This document shows, one piece after another, positions 10,734 to 21,357 of a stretch of DNA of 64,000 bases. The DNA comes from Achatina immaculata (lineage: Eukaryota > Mollusca > Gastropoda > Stylommatophora > Achatinidae): the NCBI GenBank assembly GCA_009760885.1, contig CM019692.1, forward strand, positions 52,822,355 to 52,886,354. Reading direction: 5' to 3'. The notes beneath the pieces were generated by a model. That model was not told the origin of the DNA. It worked only from the letters and a program-made list of their open reading frames with translations, and made no database searches. The translations under genes and the position numbers were made by a program. Position 1 is the stretch's first letter; each line of letters begins with the position of its first letter.

Positions 10734-11489
10734 CGAGGGTCATACCGAAAGTCGTCAGCAATTTTTTTAAAATCTGAATTTATAGATAGAGAAAATATAA
10801 ATGCATCTCCTTAATCTTCACCCTTTGCACTTCATGTAGAGGTCACATGACGTCACCATCATATGTCACGTGACCACGCGGAGCATTAACAAAAAGGCAA
10901 GTGCTGAAGTTTCGTTTCGTCAACGTGCTGTTATTGAGTTCCTCGTTAAAGAGGAAATCACCGCTGCTGAAATTCACCAAAGACTTCAACCTGCTTATGG
11001 AGATGTGTGTATATGTGCTAGTAGTGTCAGGAGGTGGGTGAAATATTTCAAAGATGGAAACACAAGCGTCCAAGTTATGCCTCGCAGAGGTCGCCCTCGA
11101 ACTGCCTCCACTGAACGCAACGTGGAAAGGGTTAACATCATTAAAAAAGACAGACTTGTCACAGTTTCTGAAATCGCTGTAAATCTTGGAATGGGACACA
11201 ATGCAGTACAGGAAATGTTTGAAACCCTAGGCTATAGAAAAGTTTGTGCCAGCTGGGTCCCACAGGAGAGAACGTCCAGAAAGCAGTGCATCTGTGTCGC
11301 CGGTCAGCTGGAACGGAATTCTACCAGGAGGGTATTTTCAAACTTGCAGAGAGATGGGGGAAAATGTGTGCAGAGAAATGAAGATTATGTTGAAAAGCGA
11401 AGAAAAGAATGTAGTTGAGGTGATAGATTATCTATCTATAAATTCTGATTTAAAAAAATGTTTGCTCACGACTTTCGATATGATCCTCG
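10734..11489 (+). mobile_element. Internally deleted mariner element
   Basis: Flanked by TA at 10732-10733 and 11490-11491. Terminal inverted repeats of about 60 bases: left begins CGAGGGTCATACCGAAAGTC, right (complement) CGAGGATCATATCGAAAGTC, both followed by T-rich and TCTGAATTTATAGATAG-like sequence. At about 756 bases it is much shorter than a full mariner (about 1.3 kb) because the catalytic part of the transposase is missing. Confidence 0.92.
10870..11418 (+). pseudogene. Mariner transposase with deleted catalytic core
   Basis: The N-terminal DNA-binding half is well kept: FRQRAVIEFLVKEEITAAEI, a second helix-turn-helix region with RGRPRTAST, and RKVCASWVPQ (about residue 119-128). It then jumps to the extreme C-terminus (EFYQEGIF and WGKC-like residues in another frame). 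The D,D34D triad region is absent. The in-frame codon at 10870 is GTG, and no in-frame ATG precedes it nearby. It could make only a DNA-binding fragment, if anything. Confidence 0.85.
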
Positions 11490-11491
11490 TA

Positions 11492-12855
11492 AATCAAGTG
11501 TAAGAATGTAAGACGGGTCTGCTGTTTTTTCTGTTTTTAAGGAAATTATAATTTTAAAAAAACATGGGCTGTGATAGAAATGTGCTACTTTTCATTTTAT
11601 TTAGACTGTGTCTAAATATCTTTCTGAGTATTGATTTGCAGGATCTACCAGTGTTGTTTTGTAGTGAAAGAGTTAAAATACCTGTACTTTTTCTTTCAAC
11701 AAAACCATATTGTTCTTCTGTGATTTCAAAGCGTGTGCGAAAGATAAATCAACAAAAATAAACCCAAGCTTACTTTTAAATCTCACCATTTGAACTGTCC
11801 CACTTTCTAATGAGCTTAATATGTGCTGGTGGAACATGTGTTAATTTCCTATTCTTAACAGTTGTTCTACTAACTATTGTGCGAGATATGTCTAGCTTAT
11901 GACTTGTATCAGTTGTGAGCATTCCTTGCTCTGTAAGTGATATTATTTTATATTTTCTTGCATCCTGCGAACTTTATGGCTTCTTTTATCTTTTATCACT
12001 ACACTTAGGTGACATTGCAAATATTATGATAAAAATGTAAGTATGAATGCACTGTATTGAAAGCAGAAATACGAAGACAAACTGCCACAATTTCTAAGAG
12101 ATCCATTCCGTACGACCTGTGAAAACGTGACGAAACATGACGAAATAGCGAACCACGTAACGAGTGAAGAGAAGATGGTTATACGTTAAAAACGGCGAAA
12201 GACCGAAGTGGCAAACGGGAGAGACGAAACTGCTGTATTTGTGTGCACTTTATGGATATTTACACACTATACTGGCACTTCATCTACCTGTATTCACAGA
12301 AACAAGCTGCTGCTGTCTTTCAGTCAGAGAGAACACGTTTTGCCACTGTGAAGGTCTGCTGAGAGAAGCTTGGTTATTATTGACAACGTCAACTATGCAT
12401 ACTCTTGACATGGTTACTCATATCAAAGACACCGTGGAGGACGATAGGACAAACGATTTCAACACACGATAGAAAATCTATGCTAAGGATGACAGAATTG
12501 GGAATAAAATGTTGCTGCTGCTAAGCGAGGGCATGTTATTAATTAAGGACCCAAAAAGAACAGTAAATCAACGTGAAATTTGCGTCATCATTCACTTTAC
12601 GCTCAGGAATTTACTGAGGATCTGCGCACACAGTAAACTTGTCCGGGGTACAAGGACGATTATCCTAAGCAGTTAACATGGGTCCGCTCGGAGAATGGTC
12701 TAAACTAATGTAAATACCACGGCGTAGTATGCAGATAATGCAAGTTTTCGATTAATGTGCAACTGACAGTAGTAATTACTGCATATGGCTGTCGTGCACA
12801 ACGTGTCTCAGCACGCTCATTTACTTCGAAGGTGGAGGGCGACAGGTCCTTGGAC
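11492..12855. other. No recognised gene
   Basis: AT-rich with several short open frames lacking motifs. One at 12164-12472 and a stretch near 12540-12660 look weakly protein-like but match nothing I recognise. Confidence 0.4.
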
Positions 12856-13100
12856 AAATAACATCTTTCCTGAAAAATAAATACGCCACAACTGAAGCAA
12901 CAAGAGCACTGTACAAGAAAATCTTCCTCCTGGACACTAACAGACAAACACTAAGAAACATCATCACGGCAAGAAATGAGATGAGAATACAAAACGTAAC
13001 AAGAAAATACCAAATAAGGAATGACACAATCAAGGCAAAGGTTGGAGTAACACCAGTATTACACTACATCCAGGAACAGCAAGCCAGATGTTATACGGTT
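12856..13100 (+). mobile_element. LINE C-terminal fragment
   Basis: One open frame reads KNKYATTEATRALYKKIFL, then ITARNEMRIQNVTRKYQIRN, then KAKVGVTPVLHYIQEQQARC. This is the post-RT region of endonuclease-RT LINEs, where such an EQQ-RW segment is conserved. It is truncated at both ends. Confidence 0.65.
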
Positions 13101-13187
13101 ACCCACCCACTCACACACCAACACACACACACACATATAAGAGGGTAAGTCACTAAGTAACTCGCAAATGTCTGTTACAGCATCTCA

Positions 13188-13391
13188 GTGATATTTCTAA
13201 GAGGGCCTGGACACCTGTGGCTAAACATTTTTGCCTTGGCAACCACAGGGGGCAAACAGGACATTTCGGTTAGTGCGATCCGCTCTTGTTCCGCAGATGT
13301 ACGATCTCGGAGGGTCCTAGAACAGCGCCTTATTTTCCAGACTGGCTGTCTCCACCCAGCTGGAATTAACAATGTCTTCAGCTTTCTGTAA
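13188..13391 (+). pseudogene. Penelope-like C-terminal (post GIY-YIG) fragment
   Basis: The frame includes SVSAIRSCSADVRSRRVLEQ, then LIFQTGCLHPAGINN and a stop. The E-x-x-I/LIF-x-T-x-x-LHP-GIN ending is characteristic of the C-terminus after the GIY-YIG nuclease in Penelope-like proteins. The nuclease and RT are missing through truncation. Confidence 0.75.
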
Positions 13392-13820
13392 CTTCTTTAT
13401 TTTTCCACCGGCCTTTTTTATACTCTACTTTCTTTCTCTATGTTACCCCTCCCTACCACCATCCTATTTCCTTCTCTGCCAACATATTGGCCTTGTCCTA
13501 TTCACCAGTTTCACATTTTCTCCCTTCAGTTGTTTATGTTCCTCATTCATTATCTCTCCGCGTCCCCTTTTCCCTCCCTTCCCCCCTCCCCCCGACACCT
13601 CTAGCGGCTATCATGTTTCTATTGCCTCCCCCCACCCCTTTCTCCCACTTGTTCTCCTCCTCTCTCTCCACTTCTTCGTTATGATTGGCTCTATCGGGAA
13701 TCTTTTGTCTGTAGGCAGCGTGGTTTTTCCTCCTCCTTCTTCCACACACATTTCTGCTTCCCACTTGGAGCAAGACACTTCAGATAAGTTCTTCGTGTTT
13801 GTATTTCGTTGTGTATGTAT

Positions 13821-13850
13821 CCTCGAATAAGGCTTACGCCGAAATATCGG
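13821..13850 (+). other. Hammerhead-like core remnant in Penelope 3' region
   Basis: Contains AAGGC-TTAC-GCCGAAA, i.e. a stem II hairpin followed by the GAAA half of a hammerhead core. The expected CTGATGA half reads TCGAATA, so it is probably inactive. Penelope-like elements are known to carry hammerhead motifs at this place. Confidence 0.4.
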
Positions 13851-14019
13851 ATGTTGTATATTTTTCATTTATACATTCTCATACTTTCTATTCATTTTTT
13901 TTCTCACCTTGCTCACTCCCTCCCTCACTTTGTAAAACTGCACCATACACCTCTGACTACCTGTTACAGAAAACTAAATGCGACAGTAATTTGAAAACTT
14001 TTAATTTTTGAACCTACAT

Positions 14020-14719
14020 TATTCCCCTATTTCTCAACGTAATCGCCACCAACATTGATACATTTGTCCCATCGTGTAAATCAGTGATACAATACCCATG
14101 GCGTAAAAATCGGGAGTCCAATTTCTGAACCAATTTTTTTACTTCTGTTTCCACCTCTTCGTCACTCGAGAATTTTCTCCCGCCAAGGTGGTTTTCAATG
14201 GATCAAACAAGTGAAAATCACTTGGAGCTAATTCAGGACTATAGTGTGGATGTTGAAGAACTTCCCAACCCAACTGACTAATTTTCTCTTGGGTTAACCG
14301 AGCCGTATGTGGTCTGGCATTGTCATGAAGGAGAAGCACACCTCTAGTCACCAGACCAGGACGTTTTCTTCGAATTGCATCCCGTAGCATCGACAGTACT
14401 TCACAGTACGATACATAATTCACACTGTTACCATACTTCTGGAACTTCTATCAGCTCTGATAATCTCATTCACACATTGCACAGTCGTTTCTGTTGCAAT
14501 CTGAACAGGACGGCAAAGTCGGACTTTATCAGCAATCTCGGTGGGTCCCTGATAAAATTCTATTACTCAGTTATAGACCACTTTACGTGATAAACATTTT
14601 TCAGCATAAACTGTAATCATTTCCTTATGAATGTCCTCAACTGAATGTCCTTTAGCCCACAAAAATCGCACTACACTTCTCTATTCTTCTTTGGTACATA
14701 CTAACAATTGGGTAGCCAT
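14020..14719 (-). pseudogene. Broken mariner transposase
   Basis: Starts MATQLLVCTKEE then stop, RSVVRFLWAKGHSVEDIHKE (N-terminal DNA-binding region). The middle with the first catalytic aspartate is lost. The third-quarter piece GVLLLHDNARPHTARL (second Asp) and HPHYSPELAPSDFHLF (third Asp) is at 14423-14139. The C-terminus WDKC-N-GGDYVEK is split over frames near 14040. Dead copy. Confidence 0.82.
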
Positions 14720-14884
14720 TTTGTTATTGCTTTGCGCATGCGCACGTAACTCCCAGCGCCCTCTACATACAACTATTATAAAGTTGGATGATGGTATTAT
14801 CTAATGATATATTTAAATACTACCTGATAACTGCCACTGATAAAATATTTCAATTTGCGAGTTACTTAGTGGCTTCCCCTAGTA

Positions 14885-15507
14885 TTATGAATTGTAGGAA
14901 ACAGAAGAAGAGTTTGCGCACGCAAGAGATGGAGGGAGGAAATCACAGAAAGCTTAAATATCCCAATGTATGAAGCCGAGGTCTATCAAGACGTCTGTTT
15001 GTCCCCTCAACACTAAGAGCATATGAGGAAGAAGACAGGAAGACTGTGAGGCGAAAAAGACATAAACCGTAGTTGATTTTGTTTTTCTTTTAAAATCTGC
15101 GAGATCACAAAAATAATCTAAAATCTAAATACTTTATGTTAGCTGACAAAATGCCACCACGTTTTGCCTTTCTGCTAAATAATATCTTCATCCGAAACCG
15201 TGTCAAAGAGCTGTGAGATGTCACGGCCTTGACACATTCTTGATGTCTGTTATTTCTGTTGCTGATTGTTCTTCCGTGTCATCGCGTTAAATTATTTTCA
15301 CCCAGTTTTTCCCGTTCCTATTTGTCATTTTTATCTATGCAGTATCATATGCTACGGATTCTGCCTTTGATATGACATGCTAAATAAGTAATCTCTCTAT
15401 CTCTCTCTCTATATAATATAAATTATACTCCTTCCTACAACTACAAACTTTCCCAATATCTATTTGATGTCGACAACATGCCTCCATGAATTATAAAACT
15501 TAAAAGT
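14885..15507. other. No recognised gene
   Basis: AT-rich spacer with a short (CT)n stretch at about 15392-15410. Confidence 0.4.
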
Positions 15508-15812
15508 TATCTTAAGCTGCTCTTACAGACACCGAATACAATTAATTGTTTTCTGAATAGTCCCGAAAATGTTGTTTAGTAGATAGTCATTTATAATGTA
15601 TGCAGTTACTTCTGTACTGAGTGAATGTTTAAGAGTGAAATGTAAATGTTATATTTTATTTTATGTCTCTCAGCTTCAATGTTAGTTATGTTTGTTATAT
15701 GAACAGCATATTTGTAGAATGTCTGGAATAGAGTGAAAGATGTATGATAAAGGGCAGAATGTCAGACGGGCCTGCGTGCCCAATTCTTAACCCTTTTGAA
15801 ATAAAGATCAAT

Positions 15813-15815
<3 letters not shown>
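15508..15815 (+). mobile_element. CR1/L2-like LINE 3' fragment
   Basis: Matches 9878-10190 nearly base for base: TTATCTTAAGCTGCTCTTAC to AAATAAAGATCAATCAATC, with only about four differences by eye. It is 5'-truncated and the AATC tail runs into a (CT)n microsatellite. Confidence 0.9.
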
Positions 15816-15873
<58 letters not shown>

Positions 15874-15902
15874 CCTCTCCCTCTGTGTGTGTGTGTGTGT
15901 GT
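15816..15902. repeat. (CT)n then (GT)n microsatellite
   Basis: About 50 bases of CT repeat, CCCTCC-type units, then GT repeat, seeded at the tail of the LINE copy. Confidence 0.92.
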
Positions 15903-16010
15903 GAAGAGGAGAAATAACGGCAGACAGACCTGCGTATTAACACACAATAATTAGTGTGTAAGTATACAACTTTACACGAAGCACTGCAGTAAAGCTGTGA
16001 TACCAAAATC

Positions 16011-16344
16011 TATAAACTAGGAACAAAGTAGGAACAGGTTTATTACTTAACGTTTACGACGATGTGACGTTTCGGCGCTAGCCTTCTTCATACAAACACA
16101 AACAAGACAAAGAATCAGACAGAGGAGACAAAGTATAGATTCATATGAATTATATGTAAAAGAAATAATTTTTTTAATGAAAGAGATGAAAAAAATTAAT
16201 GAAAACTGGAACTTAGCTTCAGTCTTGGAAGAACATAAGTTGAAAATCGTGAGCCACTTTTAAGAACGCAGTTAATATGTGACCGTTCCTACGTTCAGAA
16301 TGCATACGTTCTGAAAAGTGCAAAAATGTGCATGGTTGGGTGTA
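16011..16344 (-). repeat. Penelope terminal repeat, left arm
   Basis: Complement of 18131-18436 with scattered differences. The outermost bases (TATAAACTAGGAACAAAGTA) and the inner end (ATGTGCATGGTTGGGTGT) both match the other arm. Confidence 0.85.
16064..16092 (-). other. Hammerhead-like motif in Penelope left arm
   Basis: Minus strand reads TATGAAGA-AGGC-TAGC-GCCGAAACGTC. Compared with the core CTGATGA...GAAA only the first C is clearly changed (ATGAAGA keeps U4, G5, A6, G8, A9 equivalents). Loss of that C would be expected to impair cleavage. Confidence 0.45.
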
Positions 16345-16658
16345 GAAAATATTTTGGCAGAGACTTGTGGTGTTAGTAGATGATGGTTGTGAATGGATAG
16401 AGACTTGTGATGTTTGATATAAGAGGATGGTAGTGAATGGATGGTAATCTAGTTATGAGAAGATGAAATAAATAATTATGGTTGTTGTAGAGGGGTTGTA
16501 ATGTGATTATGTATGAATGTTCTAAACTATGTGTAATGAGTGAGAATAGCTTAGAGGAGAGGGGGGTATGATTGTGGAAGATTATGTGTAGCTGAATAAC
16601 GAGTTCAAACCGTGTGGTTCCACCGTTCCATAGTCATGAATGTAGCGGTTCTCAAGCG

Positions 16659-17258
16659 CTAGGCAGCTTGTGTCATCTGCATGACATTGATGGCTGTTAC
16701 CAGAAAATCAGAAATGCCTCTATGGTCGGGGCCATTGAAATGATTTGGGACTGGTTTCGAAGCATGCTGGGTGATATCGTACAGATTTTTCCATCCTAGT
16801 CTGAGGCCAGTTTCGCCACTATAAGTTATCCTGCATCTTTTGCATACGATGACATGTATTACATTGCGGAACTCGCTTGTAAATTCCTCATGGAGAGTCA
16901 GGATAGTTTTAGGAAAGGTGATTGTTTTCGTTTCCCAGATTACAAGGCTAGTAACACAGCGAGGGGGGTTACATTTTCTGGTGCCAACATATGTAAGGTT
17001 CCGCTTTAAATGACTGTGGACGATGATGTTCTTGAGATTTGGCTCACGCTTGTATGCTAATATGGGTGGATCAGAGAAGATGTTAAGGGTGTCAGGGTCG
17101 AGTTGGATTAGTGGTAGATGACGATAAAGAATTTTCTTAACCACCTGACCATGCGGGTGGAAAGGCAGTACTAACTTAACTCTGTCAGATGAGGTAACAG
17201 GCTTTTTTTCTGAATGCTTCTTTGCGTTGGATACGGTTGAAGCCTTCACAAAGGACAT
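16659..17258 (-). pseudogene. Penelope-like C-terminal nuclease region
   Basis: Contains RKCNPPRC (Cys-rich linker), then VIHVIVCKRCRITYSGETGL where GIY-YIG proteins of this group have VIY-C-x-x-C-x-x-x-YIGET, then KPVPNHFNGPDHRGISD. The first Tyr is His and the Ile before GET is Ser here, so catalytic function is doubtful as well as truncated. Confidence 0.82.
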
Positions 17259-17346
17259 TTTCTGGGTAGTTGCGATGATGAAAAAAAAAATTCTAATAAC
17301 ATATTGGACTGATCTATAAAGTCCATGTTATCCTGACATATGCGGC

Positions 17347-17676
17347 CTAGACGGAGGAGTTGGGAGTATGGGATGGAGTTCTTACAGGCTTCAGGATTGG
17401 AGGAGGTGTGAATGTAACAAGCCTGTTTGTGCCAAGTGATATTTTAAAGTCTAAAAAGTTGAACGACTTGTCAGAAATTTCATAAGTGAATTTTATGTTA
17501 CTATTAAGTGAGTTAGCGAATTCAATAAATTTATTTAGGTCTTCCTGTGGCATACTGGCGACTCCAGTGCCATCATCGATGTACCTTTTATATAATTCTG
17601 GAAGTCTGCCAGTGTAGGTTTCCCATAATTTAACTTCTAGAAAACCCACAAATAAACATGCATAACTGGGACCCAT
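17347..17676 (-). pseudogene. Penelope-like RT, motif C and thumb
   Basis: MGPSYACLFVGFLE continues motif B, then YKRYIDDGTGVAS contains the catalytic YIDD, then FTYEISDKSFNFLDFKI. It ends at a stop in the RT-nuclease linker. Confidence 0.87.
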
Positions 17677-18158
17677 TTTTGTCCTATGGCAACACCACTG
17701 ATGTGTTCAAAGTATTCGCTGTTGAATTCGAAAGAATTTAGGTTTAGTACTAGTTGTGTGAGTCTTATTATTGCATCAGTGTTAATGGTGGGGTGAGGGT
17801 CTTTGTCGAGAAAATAGCAGAGTGCTAAGAGTTCATCTTCTTGAGGGATTGAGGTGTATATGGAGCAGATATCAAGGAGAAAGATGTGATAGGAGTGGTG
17901 GGGAGAGAGTGTTATCGCTTCAAGAGTAGTTAAGGCGTGGTTGGTATCTTTCAAATAAGAGCACACTTTGTGTACTAGTGGCTGGAAAATGCTGTCCAGA
18001 AAGTCAGAAATGTGCTCAGTGGGGCATGAACACGCTGATACAATGGGACGTCCAGGGTTACCCGGTTTGTGAATTTTAGGAAGAAGATAGAAGGTAGGTG
18101 TGCCTAAACAACTGTCCTTGATGTGAAGAGAGACACCCAACCATGCACATTTTTGCAC
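17637..18158 (-). pseudogene. Penelope-like RT, N-terminal part
   Basis: TPTFYLLPKIHKPGNPGRPI (about 20-39) with VSACSCPTEHISDFLD, then the motif A equivalent FLLDICSIYTSIPQ and FEHISGVAIGQ (motif B region). This is diagnostic for Penelope-like RT. A frameshift follows at about 17650. Confidence 0.87.
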
Positions 18159-18436
18159 CTTTCAGAACGTACGCATTCTGAACATAGGAACGGTCGCATA
18201 TCAACTGCGTTCTTAAAAGTGGGCTCACGATGTTCAACTTATGTTCTTCCAGTTTTCATTAATTTTTTTTCATTAAAAAAAAAATTCTTTTACACATAAT
18301 TCACGTGAATCTATACTTTGTCTCCTCTGTCTGATTATTTGTCCTGTTTGTGTTTGTACGAAGAAGGCTAGCGCCGAAACGTCACATCGTCGTAAACGTT
18401 AAGTAATAAACCTGTTCCTACTTTGTTCTTAGTTTA
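18131..18436 (+). repeat. Penelope terminal repeat, right arm
   Basis: Inverted relative to the left arm. Its inner end overlaps the first RT codons of the minus-strand frame (KCAWLGV), so the arm junction falls inside former coding sequence. Confidence 0.85.
18358..18385 (+). other. Hammerhead-like motif in Penelope right arm
   Basis: ACGAAGA-AGGC-TAGC-GCCGAAACGTC. It differs from the left-arm motif by one further core base. Confidence 0.42.
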
Positions 18437-19184
18437 TACATTTTAGACGTGCCTATTACGTTCTTCATATTTTGTTCTATTGCTTATAATTGTAGTTTTG
18501 TTTGCTTCCTTTTATCATTCCTACTTTTTATCATTGATATCTTTGCTTGTGTATTTCACCTGGAATCTTTTTATTTTTTCTTTTTACTTTCTCAGAGCAT
18601 TCCACGTTTATTATGCATGTATAGTTTGTTTATACAAGATGAGTCAGACGACAATGAGCACATTGATCATAACAGTTCTGAAATGAATCCAATATTGCAT
18701 CTATCTATGTCACACAGGACAGTCCCCCACTGATATAAGATTGGTGAAACTGATTAGACACTCATATCAACGTACATCACGCTTGAAGAATTGATAAAAT
18801 TCAGATATATATGCAACACATGCTAACATATGAAGGGAAATGCAGAATATGGACTAAAAATAGACAAATGGTATTCAACAAATTGTGGGGGGGGGGGAAT
18901 GGTTCGAAACGTATAGAACAAGCACTGAAGCTACTCTGTGGAGATCAAGGCGCTTGAAATATGGATATACAGGAGAACAGGTCGAATTATTTGACGGAAA
19001 GGAAACTTGCATTGTTCGTTTTCCGCTCTGCATCTGACCAAGCTCAATTAAATCCATCTTTTTATGTTGTCTACCGATCTGTACCACTGTTGGTGTCTTG
19101 CTAATTTTTTTTTTCTTTTACTTTTTTCCTATATCATGGTTTTCATTACTGTATTATGCCTCTTGATATGACAGAAATATCAAT
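18437..19184. other. No recognised gene
   Basis: AT-rich, with an 11-base G run at 18886-18896. Short open frames show no motif. Confidence 0.4.
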
Positions 19185-19565
19185 GTCTTCTAATGTTTTT
19201 CAGTATCTCTCTTTCAGTGGGAGTGATGAGGCAATCGGCGACCCATAGCTGATATGCCAGCGTCAGGGTTAGCGAACAACAGCTGACCAAGACCCTGCCC
19301 CACCTATCCCTGGTACCCCCTGTAATAGGCCTAGTTGGCTCACGGGGCAGGGATCGCCATAGTCCCCATGGTGGTGGACTCTGGCTAAAGAAGCATTGCA
19401 CACCCCCTGCTTTTTAGCTGTACTCTGGGACTGAAAAAGTAGCCGCCATAACCCGCTACCACGCCGATACGATGCTGTGCCTCGACACATCTACAGCATC
19501 GGCTGCAAACAACAACTCGCAGTTACAGGGAGTTCGTACAAGTTCAATTTCAGTTGATTTAAGGA
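19185..19565. other. GC-richer segment, probably repeat-derived
   Basis: A 380-base block clearly richer in G+C than its flanks, open in more than one minus-strand frame for about 70 codons but without recognisable protein motifs. It could be the 5' region of a LINE. Function unknown. Confidence 0.35.
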
Positions 19566-19574
19566 GGCACTGCA

Positions 19575-19640
19575 TAATAGGCCTCATCATCATCATCATC
19601 ATTTAGTGCCGTGATGATAGGCGTTGCCAGCCATATTTTC
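19575..19640 (-). mobile_element. LINE 3'-terminal stub (family D)
   Basis: The complement reads GCTGGCAACGCCTATCATCA then GGCACTAAATGATGATG. It resembles the termini at 39000 and 47757. Only the last ~50 bases and the (ATG)n tail remain. Confidence 0.45.
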
Positions 19641-19911
19641 CGTAGTTCATTTGAGGGGGGGGGGGGGGGCTTTTTATTGTGCCATCGCGTTAGACTATCC
19701 ACGATTTTTTGTTTTTGGTCTATCTTCTCACAATAAGTCTAGCCTACATAATCATATATCACTGCTAGGCTATCATTCAGTGTTGGAATGTTCCCGAAGC
19801 TGGGGTTTAGCTGTCGACCACAAAAACATTAGTATCTTTCTTAGTTAAGGCATTTTGTGACCTTTCATTTTATTTACGAAACACAGGGAACCATAGATGA
19901 CCGTGACATAC

Positions 19912-20040
19912 TGACGACCTGGTTACTTTGGGTTTGGCAAAGATAAATGTGATAGATTGATGACCTGTTTACTGGAGCTTGGCAAAGATAAGTATGACAG
20001 ACTGATGGCCTGGTTATTGGGACTGGTGAAGGAGAGTTTA
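19912..20040. repeat. Short tandem repeat, ~55-bp unit
   Basis: About 2.5 copies of a unit containing GGCAAAGATAA and TGATGRCCTG. Confidence 0.7.
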
Positions 20041-20173
20041 CCAGAACCCTATCCCTTCTTTACATGCTGCCCCTATTACTCTCTGATGTTCTCCTTTAGA
20101 CTAGCTAATGAAGTGAGTTAATGGTAGTGGAGTCAGCCGAGAAGCCGAGACTCCATCTATGGCTTCAAGTTGT

Positions 20174-20775
20174 CACCATAATCCACTCCTCCATTTTGTG
20201 TATTCAAACAAATTACCATAATCCACTCCCCAACTCTGTTTTCAAGAGAATTACCTTAAATCTATGCTATTACTCTGTATCTTCCAGCAAACTACTATAA
20301 TCCACTCCCTTACTCTCTATCTTCAAGCAAAACTACCATAATCCACTCTCTTAATCTGTATCTTCAAGCAAACTACCATAATCTACTCCCTTACTCTCTA
20401 TCTTCAAGCGAACTACCATAATCCACTCCCCTACTCTCTATCTTCAAGCAACTACCATAATCTACTCCCTTACTCTGTGTCAGATCACCATAACCCACTC
20501 CCTTCCTCTCTATCTTCAAGCAAACTACCATAATCCACTCCCTTACTCTCTATCTTCAAGCAAACTACCATAATCCACTCCCTTACTCTCTATCTTCAAG
20601 CAAACTACCATAATCTACTCCCTTACTCTCTATCTTCAAGCAAAACTACCATAATCCATTTCCTTACTATGTATCTTCAAGCCAACTACCATAATCCACT
20701 CCCTTACTATGTATCTTCAAGCAAACTACCATAATCCACTCTCTTACCCTGTGTCAGATCACCATAATCTACTAC
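20174..20775. repeat. Minisatellite, ~40-bp unit
   Basis: About 15 copies of a unit built on CCATAATCCACTCCCTTACT plus CTCTATCTTCAAGCAAACTA. Outer copies are more diverged and two carry a GTGTCAGATCA variant. Confidence 0.93.
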
Positions 20776-21357
20776 CACAACCAACAAAATGTCTGGCATC
20801 AACATAATCACAGCATCACCAGCAGAAAAGACAACAATCCACATTCCAAGGTGATCAGAACAAAAAAAAAAAAAAAAGGAAAAAAAATCACAAACAACAC
20901 ATAGGTTTTTATACTAAATATTTCTATGCATACGCAATTGGGACAATCATAAATAGTAACTCTTTGTATATTACATAGTGTGCCTTAGAAAGAAAAGCTG
21001 CCAAGTTACTGCAGTTGGCAAAAGTGACAGTAAAACAGCAGCCAGTGTCAAAATGAGTAAATATATACTTTAAAAATAAATACTGAAAGTAATCATGAAA
21101 TTGTATAAATCCCATCATTTAAGACTTCCTTGTCTTGTGCCACAGCTTTCTTGGACAAGTGGTTCATTTTGAAAACATGCTGTATTCATATTTATATTAT
21201 ATATATACACATATATAAATGTTATATATGTACTTAATTGTATATATATTACAGTATATACATTTTACATTACATGCATATTTGTAAAAGACTGTTCAGA
21301 TTTTGTTATCAGTTTACATATTATCTTTAATAAATTTCACACGGAAATCATCATCTA
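20776..21357. other. AT-rich spacer
   Basis: A-rich run at about 20862-20886 and TATATA runs around 21195-21260. No gene seen. Confidence 0.4.

Larger units (their letters stand above)
13181..13960 (+). mobile_element. 5'-truncated Penelope-like element
   Basis: Inserted into the mariner with a perfect 9-bp target-site duplication CTGTTACAG (13172-13180 and 13961-13969). It encodes the last part of a Penelope-type protein, then a pyrimidine-rich 3' region with the GGC-N4-GCCGAAA motif at 13821-13850 that is typical of Penelope terminal repeats. A further worn copy of this 3' region seems present at 58300-58475. Confidence 0.8.
13138..14884 (-). mobile_element. Mariner element interrupted by a Penelope-like insertion
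   Basis: Terminal inverted repeats: GGGTAAGTCACTAAGTAACT at 13143 and, on the other strand, GGGGAAGCCACTAAGTAACT ending near 14879, each next to TA. The transposase reads on the minus strand from ATG at 14719. Positions 13181-13960 are a foreign insertion, so the mariner itself is under 1 kb and also internally deleted. Confidence 0.85.
16011..18436 (-). mobile_element. Penelope-like element with long inverted arms
   Basis: The minus-strand coding part holds RT (18158-17347) and a GIY-YIG-type nuclease region (17258-16659). Flanking arms of over 300 bases (16011-16344 and 18131-18436) are inverted copies of each other, an arrangement known for Penelope elements. Both arms carry GGCTAGCGCCGAAACGTC. 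The coding part is 5'-truncated at the start of RT and has frameshifts at about 17650 and about 17300. Confidence 0.88.

Noticed and set aside
12164..12472. 102-codon plus-strand open frame
   Set aside because: No motif, no splice or promoter support; composition not distinctive.
13372..13830. Pyrimidine-rich 152-codon open frame
   Set aside because: Ser/Pro/Phe-rich translation of the Penelope 3' region; no conserved motif.
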